Below are positions 1 to 9,515 of a DNA stretch of 64,000 bases, one piece after another (positions within the stretch are counted from its first letter, which is position 1; every line of letters begins with the position of its first letter). A program made the position numbers and the translations under genes. The stretch is from Brachybacterium sp. Z12. GTDB taxonomy: Bacteria; Actinomycetota; Actinomycetes; Actinomycetales; Dermabacteraceae. The stretch lies in NCBI RefSeq assembly GCF_014400405.1, contig NZ_CP060496.1, forward strand, positions 62,001 to 126,000, in the 5' to 3' direction. Under the pieces are notes generated by a model that saw only the letters and a list, made by a program, of their open reading frames with translations, ran no database searches and was not told the DNA's origin.

Positions 1-1
1 C

Positions 2-478
2 TACGCGACCCATTCCGGCGCCACCCAGACCTTGGCCGAGACCTTGGCCGCGACGCTCGGAGCCGAAGGCCTCTCCGCCGAGCTCGTCGACGTCGCCACC
101 GACCCCGATCCCTCTGCCTACGACGCGGTGGTGCTGGGATCCGGTGTGCGCATCGAGGCGATCGAGAAATCCGCCGTGCAGTGGGTCACCGGACACCGCG
201 CAGCCCTGCTCGAGCGGCCGATGGCCTTCTTCTCCTGCTCCGGCTCCGCGGCGGACCCCGCCAAGGGCGGCAAGCAGAAGGCCACCGACACCTTCCTGGA
301 GACCATCGGCTTTTCCCCGGTGGCGGTGAAGAAATTCCCCGGCTGGGTGCTGATGGACAAGATCCCGCTGCATGAGCGGCTGCTGCTGAAGTCCATGCGC
401 ACCCCCACCGGTGACTTCAGGGACCTGCCGGCCGTCGAGGCGTGGGGGCTGGAGATCGCGCCGCTGCTGGCGGGCTGA
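2..478 (+). CDS. Flavodoxin-domain protein (5'-truncated by window edge)
   Basis: The frame is open from base 2 and begins with YATHSGATQT, the usual FMN phosphate-binding loop of flavodoxins, so only a few N-terminal residues lie outside the window. About 158 residues remain. The body resembles the flavodoxin / menaquinone-dependent protoporphyrinogen oxidase (HemG-like) family, with WVTGHRAALLERPMAFFSCSG as the second strand-loop segment. The role is presumably an FMN electron-transfer or oxidoreductase domain in the cytosol; the substrate cannot be told. It runs toward pdxS, with stop codons 13 bases apart, so it belongs to another transcription unit. A TTG at 32 is in frame but would remove the FMN loop. 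Confidence 0.7.
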   Translation, partial: YATHSGATQTLAETLAATLGAEGLSAELVDVATDPDPSAYDAVVLGSGVRIEAIEKSAVQWVTGHRAALLERPMAFFSCSGSAADPAKGGKQKATDTFLETIGFSPVAVKKFPGWVLMDKIPLHERLLLKSMRTPTGDFRDLPAVEAWGLEIAPLLAG

Positions 479-490
479 GCTCGGGCCCGG

Positions 491-1392
<902 letters not shown>

Positions 1393-1468
1393 GGGGTCTC
1401 TTCCCGTCGCTCTCGCGGCGCGGGCCGACGGCATCCGACGCGTCGGCCCTCCCTGCACCACATTGATC

Positions 1469-1497
1469 TGTGCCAAAAATAGCATGGCATGTGCCAT
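1469..1497. promoter_or_regulatory. Candidate PdxR operator between pdxS and pdxR
   Basis: TGTGCCA occurs at 1469-1475 and again at 1490-1496, a 21-base period equal to two helical turns. The second copy lies inside a perfect 14-base palindrome, ATGGCATGTGCCAT (1484-1497). Direct repeats spaced by helical turns are typical of MocR/PdxR operators, and this is the divergent pdxS-pdxR promoter region. Binding is inferred. Confidence 0.55.
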
Positions 1498-1592
1498 ACG
1501 CCGCGGGATGTCCGGAGGCGCTGTGAACGCGGGTCGGACGGCCGCGGGGCGACGTGCTGTCGTCGCGAGGAGGGGCACCTAGACTCGACGGC

Positions 1593-2954
1593 GTGGAACC
1601 AGGCGACGAGCAGGCGATCAGCGGCGGGACCGCGGCGGAGATCACCGCGAGCGTGCGGGCCCTCGTCGACCGCGGAGACCTCGCCCCCGGCGACCCGCTG
1701 CCGCCGGTGCGCGTCCTCGCCGCACGGCTCGGCATCCACCGCAACACCGCCGTCGCCGCCTATCGCATGCTGGCCCGCTCCGGCGTGGTCATCGCCCAGG
1801 GCCGCGCCGGCACCCGCGTCGCCGCGCGCACGTCCCTGCCCCAGGAAGGCTTCGCCGACATCCACGCCAGCGCGGACACCGGGATGCCCGCAGCCTTTCT
1901 GCGTGACCTCGGCTCCGGGAACCCCGACCCCGCCCTCATCCCCGATCTCGCCCCCGCGCTCGCTGGCGCCGTCGGCCGCCCCGTGCTCTACGGGGAACCC
2001 GTCATCGATCCGGACTTCGAGGCCTGGGCGCGGGACTGGATGGCCCCGGACGTCCCCGCCGGGGACGAGGTGCGCTTGACCCTCACCAGCGGCGCAGTCG
2101 ATGCGATCGAGCGGCTGCTCGCCCAGGCCCTGGTGCGAGGGGACGCCGTCGCGCTCGAGGACCCGTGCTTCCTCGCGAGCATCCAGACCGTCCGCCACGG
2201 CGGCTATCGTGCGATCCCCGTACCGGTGGACGCGGAGGGCATGACCACCGGCGGCCTTCGCACCGCGCTCGAGGACGGCGCCCGCGCCGTGGTCCTCACC
2301 CCGCGCGCCCAGAACCCCACCGGCGCCTCTCTCAGCGCGAGACGCGCCGCAGAGCTGCGAGACGTGCTCGCCGAACACCCATACGTGTTGGTCATCGAGG
2401 ACGACTACTTCTCCTTCCTCTCCCGCGCACCCTTCCGTTCAGTGGTGGGAGCGGACCATCGACGCTGGGCGCTCGTCCGCTCGGTCTCGAAGTTCCTCGG
2501 CCCGGACCTGTGCCTCGCCGTCACCGCCACCGACCCGGACACCGCGGACAGGCTCGCGCTGCGCCTCAGCCCCGGCACCACCTGGGTCAGCCACCTCCTG
2601 CAGCGCCTCGCCCACGGGGTGCTCGCCGACGACTCCGCCCGCGAGCTCATTGCCCGCGCCGGTGCGCAGTACGCTGCCCGCAACGCCGAGGCCGCCCGGC
2701 TGCTCACCGCGCACGGGCTCCCGGTGGTCGCGGGGGACGGGATGAGCCTGTGGGTGCCGGTGCCGCGCCCCGCCCGGGAGGTCGCCGCCCGGCTCGCCCG
2801 TCGCGGCTGGCGGGTGCGCACCGACGACGAGTTCCGCTTCGATCCCGGGGCTGCGGGTGACGATGCCGCAGGCCACCTGCGGGTGACGGTCCACGACCTC
2901 ACCGCCGACGAGAGGCGACGACTGGTGGAGGACCTCGCGGCGGCCCTGGCCTGA
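1593..2954 (+). CDS. pdxR: MocR/PdxR-family regulator (GntR wHTH + aminotransferase fold)
   Basis: A 453-residue transcription factor with an N-terminal GntR winged helix (PPVRVLAARLGIHRNTAVAAYRMLARSGV, about residues 35-65) joined to a fold-type I aminotransferase domain. The PLP lysine is in VRSVSKFLGPDLCLA and the PLP-phosphate/aspartate region in VLVIEDDYFS. MocR proteins next to pdxS (PdxR) sense PLP and control its synthesis; position opposite pdxS supports that. The GTG at 1593 is chosen because a TAGACT -10 box at 1579-1584 places transcription start at or beside it, a leaderless start common in actinobacteria. A GTG at 1554 is the alternative. The frame is intact. Confidence 0.85.
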   Translation: MEPGDEQAISGGTAAEITASVRALVDRGDLAPGDPLPPVRVLAARLGIHRNTAVAAYRMLARSGVVIAQGRAGTRVAARTSLPQEGFADIHASADTGMPAAFLRDLGSGNPDPALIPDLAPALAGAVGRPVLYGEPVIDPDFEAWARDWMAPDVPAGDEVRLTLTSGAVDAIERLLAQALVRGDAVALEDPCFLASIQTVRHGGYRAIPVPVDAEGMTTGGLRTALEDGARAVVLTPRAQNPTGASLSARRAAELRDVLAEHPYVLVIEDDYFSFLSRAPFRSVVGADHRRWALVRSVSKFLGPDLCLAVTATDPDTADRLALRLSPGTTWVSHLLQRLAHGVLADDSARELIARAGAQYAARNAEAARLLTAHGLPVVAGDGMSLWVPVPRPAREVAARLARRGWRVRTDDEFRFDPGAAGDDAAGHLRVTVHDLTADERRRLVEDLAAALA

Positions 2955-2971
2955 GACCAGAGGCCCCGCGC

Positions 2972-3025
2972 TTGACAAGCGAGTGATCCACCGCATAACT
3001 TCTGCAAACAGGTTTCATAACCTGT
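2972..3025 (+). promoter_or_regulatory. Promoter with inverted-repeat operator for the ROK gene
   Basis: TTGACA at 2972-2977 and ATAACT at 2995-3000 are 17 bases apart, a good sigma-70-type promoter. Eight bases downstream is a perfect inverted repeat, ACAGGTT-TCAT-AACCTGT (3008-3025), positioned over the expected transcription start. This is what a repressor operator looks like. The ROK regulator immediately downstream is the obvious candidate (autoregulation), by inference. Confidence 0.6.
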
Positions 3026-3096
3026 GTGGAGCGCCAGCGAGGCCGCTGGCGACTCCCCGCCCAGCCTGTTCTTCGATGTGGAAGGTGTGGTCTGCC

Positions 3097-4338
3097 ATGG
3101 CGTTCAGCCCGGTCGATGAGCATGACCGCCTTCAGGTCCGGACCGCTCCAGCGGTGACGGTCGATCCGGCCTTGCGGCCTGAGGCGCAGCGGCTGTACGC
3201 CACCGCGCTCGCCCGCATCCTCAAGGAGGTCAGCGACCGGGGAGGCGCCACCATCGGTGAGCTCTCGGAGGTCGCAGAGGTGAGCCGTCCGACGGTCCAG
3301 CGTGCGCTCGGGGAGCTCGAGGAGCTGGGGCTGCTGCGCGAGAGCGAGCTGCGGCATACAGGGTCCGGTCGGCCTGCGCGCACCTGGGGCCCGACCAGCG
3401 GGCCGCAGATGGTCCTGGGCGTGGATATTCGACGGACTGAATCCCACGTGACCGTCTCCAGCCTGACGGGGAGAACCCTCCTCGATGTCGTGACCAGTCA
3501 TGACACGCTGCTGGCCGCCGACGTCGGAACGCCCGTTCCACCGGATCGGCACGAGGAGGAACGTGCCGTGCCCGGGCTCGTCCTCGAGCACGTGGCCGCA
3601 CTTCTCGCGGAGCACGACATCGACCACGCCGACGTGCTGGAGACGGTGATCGGAGTTCCCGGCATCGTGGCGAAGGACGGCCGGGTGCTGCTGTCCAACG
3701 GTGTCCCCGGGCTGACCGGGTACTCCCTCGGGCGCCGCGCCGAGAAGATCATCCGCCTGAGCTCGGTCCAGGTGGAGAACGACATGAACCTCCGGGCGAT
3801 GGGGGAGCTGCGCATCGGCGTCGCGCAGGAGCTCTCCTCCTTCGTGTATCTCACCAACCACGATTTCCACCGGCCGGCGATCGTCCTGGATCGGACCCTG
3901 TGGCATGGCCACCACCGCGTGGTCGGCGAGGGCGACATCCTCTCCCGCAGCGGCGCGGTCTCGACCGAGCTGACCGTGCACGGCCGAACTGTCGAGTACT
4001 TCGAGGTCGCGCACGGCATCGATGACGGCACGCTCGACGCGTCATGGCTGCCGGCCCTGAATGACCAGCTGGCCACCGTGCTCGCGCTCCTCTGCTACAC
4101 CGTCGATCCCGAGGCAGTGATCGTCCATGGCGGAGCGACCACCACCGGAGCGCACGCCCTGCAGGACCTCGCAGAACGTTTCCACGCATACGCGGTCACC
4201 GAGGACGCACCGACGGTGCTCGCCGCGAGCCACGGCGCGGACCTCACCATGAGCGGCGCTCTGGCTCTGGCCCTCCGAGAGGCGCTGATCAGAGTCCTCG
4301 GAGTGCCGAGTCCGCTGGTCCCCACCATCCGCCGCTGA
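3097..4338 (+). CDS. ROK-family transcriptional regulator
   Basis: A 413-residue protein with an N-terminal winged helix (ATIGELSEVAEVSRPTVQRALGELEELGLL, about residues 45-80) and a sugar-kinase-like ROK domain starting MVLGVDIRR. It keeps GVPGIV and the ASGALAL-like C-terminus, but the zinc cluster CxCGxxGC of many ROK proteins is absent, so it should be a DNA-binding sensor rather than a glucokinase. The ATG at 3097 has GGAAGG 11 bases upstream; an in-frame ATG at 3076 is possible. It precedes an ABC sugar importer by 62 bases and probably controls it in response to an imported sugar or derivative. Confidence 0.8.
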   Translation: MAFSPVDEHDRLQVRTAPAVTVDPALRPEAQRLYATALARILKEVSDRGGATIGELSEVAEVSRPTVQRALGELEELGLLRESELRHTGSGRPARTWGPTSGPQMVLGVDIRRTESHVTVSSLTGRTLLDVVTSHDTLLAADVGTPVPPDRHEEERAVPGLVLEHVAALLAEHDIDHADVLETVIGVPGIVAKDGRVLLSNGVPGLTGYSLGRRAEKIIRLSSVQVENDMNLRAMGELRIGVAQELSSFVYLTNHDFHRPAIVLDRTLWHGHHRVVGEGDILSRSGAVSTELTVHGRTVEYFEVAHGIDDGTLDASWLPALNDQLATVLALLCYTVDPEAVIVHGGATTTGAHALQDLAERFHAYAVTEDAPTVLAASHGADLTMSGALALALREALIRVLGVPSPLVPTIRR

Positions 4339-4400
4339 CCCCCGCTCTCTGCCAGACCACAACACCCAGCGATCGCTGGGCCCATCCCAAGGAGATACCG

Positions 4401-5686
4401 ATGACCCTCACCACCCGACGACTCTTCCTCGGCGGCACCGTTGCCCTGGGCGCGAGCACCCTCGCCGCCTGCGGCGGAGGTGAGAGCGGGGGCGGAAGCA
4501 TCCCCGAGGAGGTCCCCGCTGACGAGACGGCGAAGATCGCCTACAGCATCTGGGATCAGGCGCAGAAACCGGCCATGGAGAAGATCGTGGCCGCATTCAA
4601 CGAGGAGTACCCGAACATCGAGGTCGCCATCAGCGTGACCCCCTTCGCCCAGTACTTCGAGAAGCTCCAGACCCAGGCGACCGGAGGTGACCTCCCGGAC
4701 GTCTTCTGGATGAACGGCCCGAACTTCCAGCTCTACGCCGCAGAGGGCAAGCTCCAGGATCTCGCGGAGGTCCCCGGGATCGACACCTCGAAGTATCCCG
4801 AGGCCATGAACGACCTCTACACCATGGAGGACGTCAGTACGCGGCGCCGAAGGACTTCGACACCATCGCCCTGTGGTGGAACGAAGAGCTCTTCGAGCGG
4901 GCAGGAGTAGCCGCACCCGATGGGAACTGGACCTGGGACGATTACGCCCAGGCGGCTCGAGAGATCACCGCTGCTCTCGGCTCCGAGGGGATCTGGGGCG
5001 GCTGCAACAGCATCGAGAACCAGGCGTACCTCTACCCCCTGAGCTTCCAGGCCGGCGGCGAGATCATCTCCGAGGACGGCACCACCTCCGGCTACGACTC
5101 CCCGGGCACCATCGAGGCGTTCACCTTCGCGCGCTCGCTGGTCGAGGAGGAGGCGCATCCCTCGATCGCCTATCTCACCGACAACAAGCCCTCCGACGTC
5201 TTCAACGGCGGGAAGTCGGCGATGCTGTGGTCCGGCAACTGGTCCGCTGCGGTGTTCAAGGATTCCCCGGTGAAGGAGTCGATCCGCACAGCCCCGCTCC
5301 CGCAGGGCTCCGAGACCGCCAACGTGATCCATGGGATCGGAAATGCCATGGCCGCCGAAGGGAAGAACAAGGCTGCAGCCGCGGCTTTCCTCGCCTTCGT
5401 CTCCGGTGAGGCGGCGAACATCATCCAGGCCGAGGAGGGCGCCGCCAACCCCGCGTACGAGGGCACCGCCACCGCCTATGTCGAGGCGCTGCCCGAGTTC
5501 GATCTCCAGAAGTTCATCGACAATGCGGCGGACGCCCGCCCCTACCCTGTCTCGAAGAACACCGGCGCATGGCTCAGCCTCGAAAGCGACTACTTCCCGC
5601 GCATCCTCAACGGCGAGCTCGAGGTCGAGGCCGGGCTCGGCGAGCTCGCCGAGAAGATGAACCAGGCACTGGCCGATGAGCAGTGA
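4401..5686 (+). CDS. ABC importer carbohydrate-binding lipoprotein (one frame break)
   Basis: Family 1 extracellular solute-binding protein, about 428 residues. The N-terminus has a twin-arginine motif (TTRRLFLGG) and lipobox LAAC with cysteine 24, so it should be exported folded by Tat and anchored to the membrane. The mature part has the usual YSIWDQAQKPAMEKIVAAFN opening and DLPDVFWMNG. The frame breaks near 4833: EDV is followed by QYAAPKDFDTIALWWNEELF only if one C is restored in GTCAGTAC. The downstream frame runs to the stop at 5686. Overlap with the permease start at 5676 shows translational coupling. GGAGATA precedes the ATG. Confidence 0.85.
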
Positions 5687-6572
5687 CCGCACTCGAGCCT
5701 TGAAGCGGGACGACGCCTGGGCCTGGATCTTCATCGGTCCGCTCATGGCGGGCGTGGCGGTCTTCTACTTCTGGCCGCTTCTCAGCACGTTCTACAACTC
5801 CTTCACGGAGTTCGGTGCCTTCGGCGGCACCCAGTGGACCGGGCTGGAGAACTACCGCACCCTCCTGACGGACGGCGAGGTGCCTCGAGCCGTCCTGAAC
5901 ACGCTGATCTACACCGCGGTCGTGATGCTGGGCATCCCGCTCTCGGTGTACTTGGCATCGTTGCTGAACCGCCCGGGCCTGCGCTTCGCCTGGTTCTACC
6001 GGGTCATGTTCTTCATGCCGATCGTGGCGATGCCGGCGGCTATCGCCATGGTCTGGCGCATGATCTACAACAGCGACTTCGGGATGCTGAACTATCTCCT
6101 GTCGCTGATCGGAATCGATGGCCCGTACTGGATCGCGAGCCCCGGCTGGGCGCTTGCGGCCGTCAGCATCGTCGGCCTGTGGGCATCGCTCGGCTTCTCG
6201 ATCATCATCCTGTCCGGCGGCCTGCGCGGGATCCCGCCGGAGCTGTATGAGGCTGCCTCACTGGACGGTGCAGCGCCCATGCGGCAGTTCTTCTCCGTCA
6301 CGGTGCCGTTGCTGACGCCCAGCATCTTCTTCCTCACCATCATCACGGCGATCAACGGCTTCCAGCTCTTCGACCTGCTGTACGCGCTGATGGGCCCGAC
6401 GAATCCCGCGATGTCGCGCACCCAGTCCCTGGTCTACCTGTTCTACGAACAGGCCTTCGGGCAGAACGACAAGGGGTACGCCTCAGCTATCGCCATGCTC
6501 ATCCTGGCCATCATCGGTCTCATCACGGTGGTCCAGTTCCGGCTCCAGAAGAAGTGGGTGAACTATGCCTGA
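5676..6572 (+). CDS. ABC sugar transporter permease, MalF/UgpA type
   Basis: A 298-residue inner-membrane permease with about six transmembrane segments. The EAA loop that docks to the ATPase is YEAASLDGAAPMRQFFSVTV around residues 191-210, followed by PLLTP. The start overlaps the stop of the binding protein by 11 bases, and its own end overlaps the second permease by 8. It forms the heteromeric channel with the next gene. No ATPase gene lies in the operon; actinobacterial systems of this type commonly share an MsiK-like ATPase encoded elsewhere (family knowledge). Confidence 0.9.
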   Translation: MSSDRTRALKRDDAWAWIFIGPLMAGVAVFYFWPLLSTFYNSFTEFGAFGGTQWTGLENYRTLLTDGEVPRAVLNTLIYTAVVMLGIPLSVYLASLLNRPGLRFAWFYRVMFFMPIVAMPAAIAMVWRMIYNSDFGMLNYLLSLIGIDGPYWIASPGWALAAVSIVGLWASLGFSIIILSGGLRGIPPELYEAASLDGAAPMRQFFSVTVPLLTPSIFFLTIITAINGFQLFDLLYALMGPTNPAMSRTQSLVYLFYEQAFGQNDKGYASAIAMLILAIIGLITVVQFRLQKKWVNYA

Positions 6573-7467
6573 CACCGCCGTCGCCTCCGCGACCACCGGT
6601 CGCGCTCGGACTCGCGCTCTGCAGGGCGGGACGCGACGACGCGGGTCCCGCGGCCCGCGCAACATCGACGCCTATCTGGTGCTCACGCTCGGTGGGCTGA
6701 TCATGATCTTCCCGTTCGTGTGGCAGCTGATCATGTCGCTGTCCACACAGGCGGAGGTGACGAGCGTGCCTCCCACCCTGGTCCCGGAGGCAGTGCAGTG
6801 GCGCAACTACGTGGACGTGTTCGATCTGCTGCCGTTCGCCGCCAGCCAGTTCACGGTGTCTGCCCTGGTCACCGTGATGCGGGTGGTCGTGCAGATGATC
6901 CTGTGCGCGATGGCCGGGTACGCCTTCGCCCGCATGCAGTTCCGCGGGCGCGGGATCATCTTCGCGCTGCTCCTGTCGATCTTGATGGTGCCGAGCCAGA
7001 TCTACCTGATCCCGCAGTACTCGATCATTCAGAACATGGGCCTGCTGAACACTGTTCTGGGCATTGCGATGCCCGGGCTGTTCAGCGCCTTCGGGACCTT
7101 CCTGCTGCGCCAGCACTTCAGCTCCATGCCAGACTCGCTCGAGGAAGCGGCGAGACTCGATGGGGCGAACCAGTGGCAGATCTTCTGGAAGGTCATGCTC
7201 CCGCTGTCCGGCCCAGCACTCGCCTCGGTCGCCATCCTCACGACCATCGCCTCGTGGAACGACCTGCTGTGGCCGCTGGTCGTCAGCACGTACGAGGAGA
7301 GCATGCCGCTTGCGGTCGGCCTCGCGACTCTGCAGGGACAGCACATGACGAACTATCCCGTCATGATGGCTGCGAGCCTCCTGGCGATGGCGCCGATCCT
7401 GATCCTCTTCCTCGTCCTCCAGCGCCGAGTGGTCGAAGGTCTCGCCCACTCGGGAATGAAAGGTTGA
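6565..7467 (+). CDS. ABC sugar transporter permease, MalG/UgpE type
   Basis: Second permease of the importer, 300 residues. A basic N-terminal tail (to about residue 34) precedes the first membrane helix. The EAA motif is EEAARLDGANQWQIFWKVMLPL near residues 193-212, and the C-terminal QRRVVEGLAHSGMKG is typical of MalG-like proteins. It overlaps the preceding permease by 8 bases, and only 2 bases separate it from the first Gfo/Idh dehydrogenase, so transport and catabolism are co-transcribed. Substrate unknown; the neighbouring oxidoreductases suggest an inositol-like or pyranose sugar. Confidence 0.9.
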   Translation: MPDTAVASATTGRARTRALQGGTRRRGSRGPRNIDAYLVLTLGGLIMIFPFVWQLIMSLSTQAEVTSVPPTLVPEAVQWRNYVDVFDLLPFAASQFTVSALVTVMRVVVQMILCAMAGYAFARMQFRGRGIIFALLLSILMVPSQIYLIPQYSIIQNMGLLNTVLGIAMPGLFSAFGTFLLRQHFSSMPDSLEEAARLDGANQWQIFWKVMLPLSGPALASVAILTTIASWNDLLWPLVVSTYEESMPLAVGLATLQGQHMTNYPVMMAASLLAMAPILILFLVLQRRVVEGLAHSGMKG

Positions 7468-7469
7468 CA

Positions 7470-8465
7470 ATGACGACCACTGCTCACGCCGACCCGCCGC
7501 GCGTCGGCATCGTCGGCACCGGCGGGATCTCCCGCGCCCACCTGCCCGGCTGGACCGAACTCGGCGCCGAGCTGCACTGCTACAGCCTCACCGGCGCCGA
7601 GGAGTTCGCCGCCGAATCCGGTGCGACCACCCACGACAGCCTCGACTCCCTGCTGGCCGCAGTGGACGTCGTCGACGTCTGCACCCCCACCCCCGCGCAC
7701 CCCGAGATCGTGCGCGCAGCGCTGGACGCCGGCAAGGACGTGGTGTGCGAGAAGCCGCTCGCCCTGACCGCCGAGGAGTCCCGCGACCTCGCCGAGCATG
7801 CCGAGCGCGCTGGCCGGCGCCTCTTCCCGGCGCACGTGGTGCGGTTCTTCCCGCAGTACGCGGCGGCGAAGCGAGCGATCGACACCGGCGCCGTGGTGGG
7901 TGAGCTCGCGGTGCTGCGCTTCGAGCGCACCGGCTCGCTGCCGGACCGCTCCTGGTACGCCGACGAGGAGCTCTCCGGCGGCATCGTCATGGACCAGATG
8001 ATCCACGACATCGACCAGGCGCTGTGGATGGCCGGGCCCGTACAGAAGGTCTATGCCCAGCAGGCGATCGCGAGCTCCGACAGCACCGTGCGCACCGCCC
8101 ATGTGGTGCTCACCCATCGCTCGGGCGCGATCAGCCACTGCCGCGGATTCTGGGGGCCGGTGGGAACGAAGTTCCGTTACACCTTCGACCTCGCCGGGGA
8201 CGGAGGGCACTTGCAGTACGACAGCGCCGGTGACCCCGGGATCGTCTTCGACGACGTCGCCTCCGCCCGCCAGAGCAGCGGTGACGGCTTCCTCCCGGAC
8301 GTCTCCACCCTGCGCGACCCCTACGCCGCGGAGATCGTCGAATTCGCGACGGCGCTGAGAGCCGGCGCCCCCACCCGCGTGGATGCGGCCGACGGCGTCC
8401 TCGCCGTGGAGGTCTCCCGCGCCGCCCTCGAGTCCCTGCGCACCGGACGGAGCATCGCATGCTGA
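7470..8465 (+). CDS. Gfo/Idh/MocA-family oxidoreductase 1
   Basis: A 331-residue NAD(P)-dependent dehydrogenase. The Rossmann motif VGIVGTGGISRAHLPGW occupies residues 12-28, and CEKPLALT (lysine 95) is the conserved catalytic lysine motif. The C-terminal half carries the GFO_IDH_MocA sheet domain with the DQMIHDIDQALW segment, which holds the usual D-x3-H-type catalytic pair. Start at ATG 7470, two bases after the permease stop. The family oxidises or reduces sugar and inositol ring hydroxyls; the substrate cannot be assigned. It overlaps the next Gfo/Idh gene by 7 bases. Confidence 0.85.
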   Translation: MTTTAHADPPRVGIVGTGGISRAHLPGWTELGAELHCYSLTGAEEFAAESGATTHDSLDSLLAAVDVVDVCTPTPAHPEIVRAALDAGKDVVCEKPLALTAEESRDLAEHAERAGRRLFPAHVVRFFPQYAAAKRAIDTGAVVGELAVLRFERTGSLPDRSWYADEELSGGIVMDQMIHDIDQALWMAGPVQKVYAQQAIASSDSTVRTAHVVLTHRSGAISHCRGFWGPVGTKFRYTFDLAGDGGHLQYDSAGDPGIVFDDVASARQSSGDGFLPDVSTLRDPYAAEIVEFATALRAGAPTRVDAADGVLAVEVSRAALESLRTGRSIAC

Positions 8466-9466
8466 CCGCACGAACGATCGACCCCGCCACCCCGATGAAG
8501 GTCGCGCTGATGAGCTGCGCGCACACCCACGCCGTGGGCTACGCCGGGCTGCTGGAGGCCCGGGCCGACGTGGACCTCGTGGTCGCCGACCCCGACGGCT
8601 ACGGCGACGTGCGCGGAGTGCGCGTGGTCCCCTCCTACGCCGCGGCCTGGGACGCCTGGCCCGAGGGGCCCGACGCCATCGTGGTGACCAGCGCCAACGC
8701 ACACCACAAGGATCTCGTGCTCGAGGCGGCCCGCCGCGGCGTGCACGTGCTGTGCGAGAAGCCGCTGGCCACGAACCTCCCCGATGCCGAAGCGATGGTC
8801 GAGGCCTGCCGCGAGGCCGGGGTGGTGCTGATGACTGCCTTCCCGGTGCACTTCGCCCCCGAGGTGGAGGCGCTGCGCACCGCGCTCACCGACGGCACCC
8901 TCGGCGAGGTCATCGGCCTGACCGGCACCAACAACGGCAAGCTGCCCGCGGGCCGCGACTGGTTCACCGACGTCGAGCTCGCCGGCGGTGGCGCGATGGT
9001 CGACCACACGGTGCACATCGCCGAGATCCTCGACTCGGTCTTCGGCCCGCCCGCCACCGTCCACGCGGTCACCAACCGCATCCTGTACGCCGAGCGGGCC
9101 GGGGAGGGCGCCGAGACCGGCGGCCTGGTCACCCTCACCTACGACTCCGGACTCGTCGCCACCATCGACTGCTCCTGGTCACAGCCGGCCGACGCCCCCA
9201 CCTGGGGCGGGCTGCGCCTGCAGGCCCTCGGCACCGGCGGGCAGCTGCAGATCGACGCCTTCGCCCAGCACGTGGGCGGACACGGCCAGTGGCTGCCCTA
9301 CGGGACCAACACCGACGCCCTGCTGCTGGACGCCTTCCTCGACGCAGTGCGCGCCGGCGAGGCGGTGGATCCCACCGGCGAGGTGGGCCTGCGCACCGTC
9401 GCGGTGGTCGCCGCGGCCCAGGAGTCCGTGCGGACCGGTCAACCGGTGGCGATCGCAGGCGCCTGA
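8459..9466 (+). CDS. Gfo/Idh/MocA-family oxidoreductase 2
   Basis: A 335-residue member of the same superfamily as its upstream neighbour. CEKPLATN (lysine 101) and AGGGAMVDHTVHIAEIL (the D/H catalytic segment) are clear. The nucleotide-binding loop is atypical: the expected GxGxxG is replaced by SCAHTHAVGYAGLL, a pattern seen in one subgroup of the family, so cofactor use may differ. GGACGGAG precedes the ATG at 8459; the in-frame ATG at 8495 lacks a ribosome site. It is the last gene of the ROK-controlled operon, with a hairpin terminator 13 bases on. Confidence 0.85.
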   Translation: MLTARTIDPATPMKVALMSCAHTHAVGYAGLLEARADVDLVVADPDGYGDVRGVRVVPSYAAAWDAWPEGPDAIVVTSANAHHKDLVLEAARRGVHVLCEKPLATNLPDAEAMVEACREAGVVLMTAFPVHFAPEVEALRTALTDGTLGEVIGLTGTNNGKLPAGRDWFTDVELAGGGAMVDHTVHIAEILDSVFGPPATVHAVTNRILYAERAGEGAETGGLVTLTYDSGLVATIDCSWSQPADAPTWGGLRLQALGTGGQLQIDAFAQHVGGHGQWLPYGTNTDALLLDAFLDAVRAGEAVDPTGEVGLRTVAVVAAAQESVRTGQPVAIAGA

Positions 9467-9478
9467 GATGACGGCGCC

Positions 9479-9512
9479 GGGGGTGGTGCTCGGGAACCCG
9501 AGCACCGCCCCC
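9479..9512. terminator. Bidirectional hairpin terminator
   Basis: A 16-base stem (9479-9494 with 9497-9512, one G-T pair) with a two-base loop lies between the convergent stops at 9466 and 9516. It should terminate both the ABC/dehydrogenase operon and the aldolase gene. Confidence 0.75.
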
Positions 9513-9515
9513 GGG

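Noticed and set aside
2899..4014. Long antisense frames opposite the ROK and other genes
   Set aside because: Their composition (His/Arg/Asp/Gly-rich, no domain) is that of GC-rich shadow frames; the sense genes have recognisable families.
3097..4338. Glucokinase function for the ROK protein
   Set aside because: It has an N-terminal winged helix and lacks the zinc-binding cysteine motif, so a regulator fits better.
6720..7469. N-terminal extension of the first Gfo/Idh dehydrogenase
   Set aside because: The region is an alternative-frame reading of the MalG-type permease; the ATG at 7470 begins a normal Rossmann domain.
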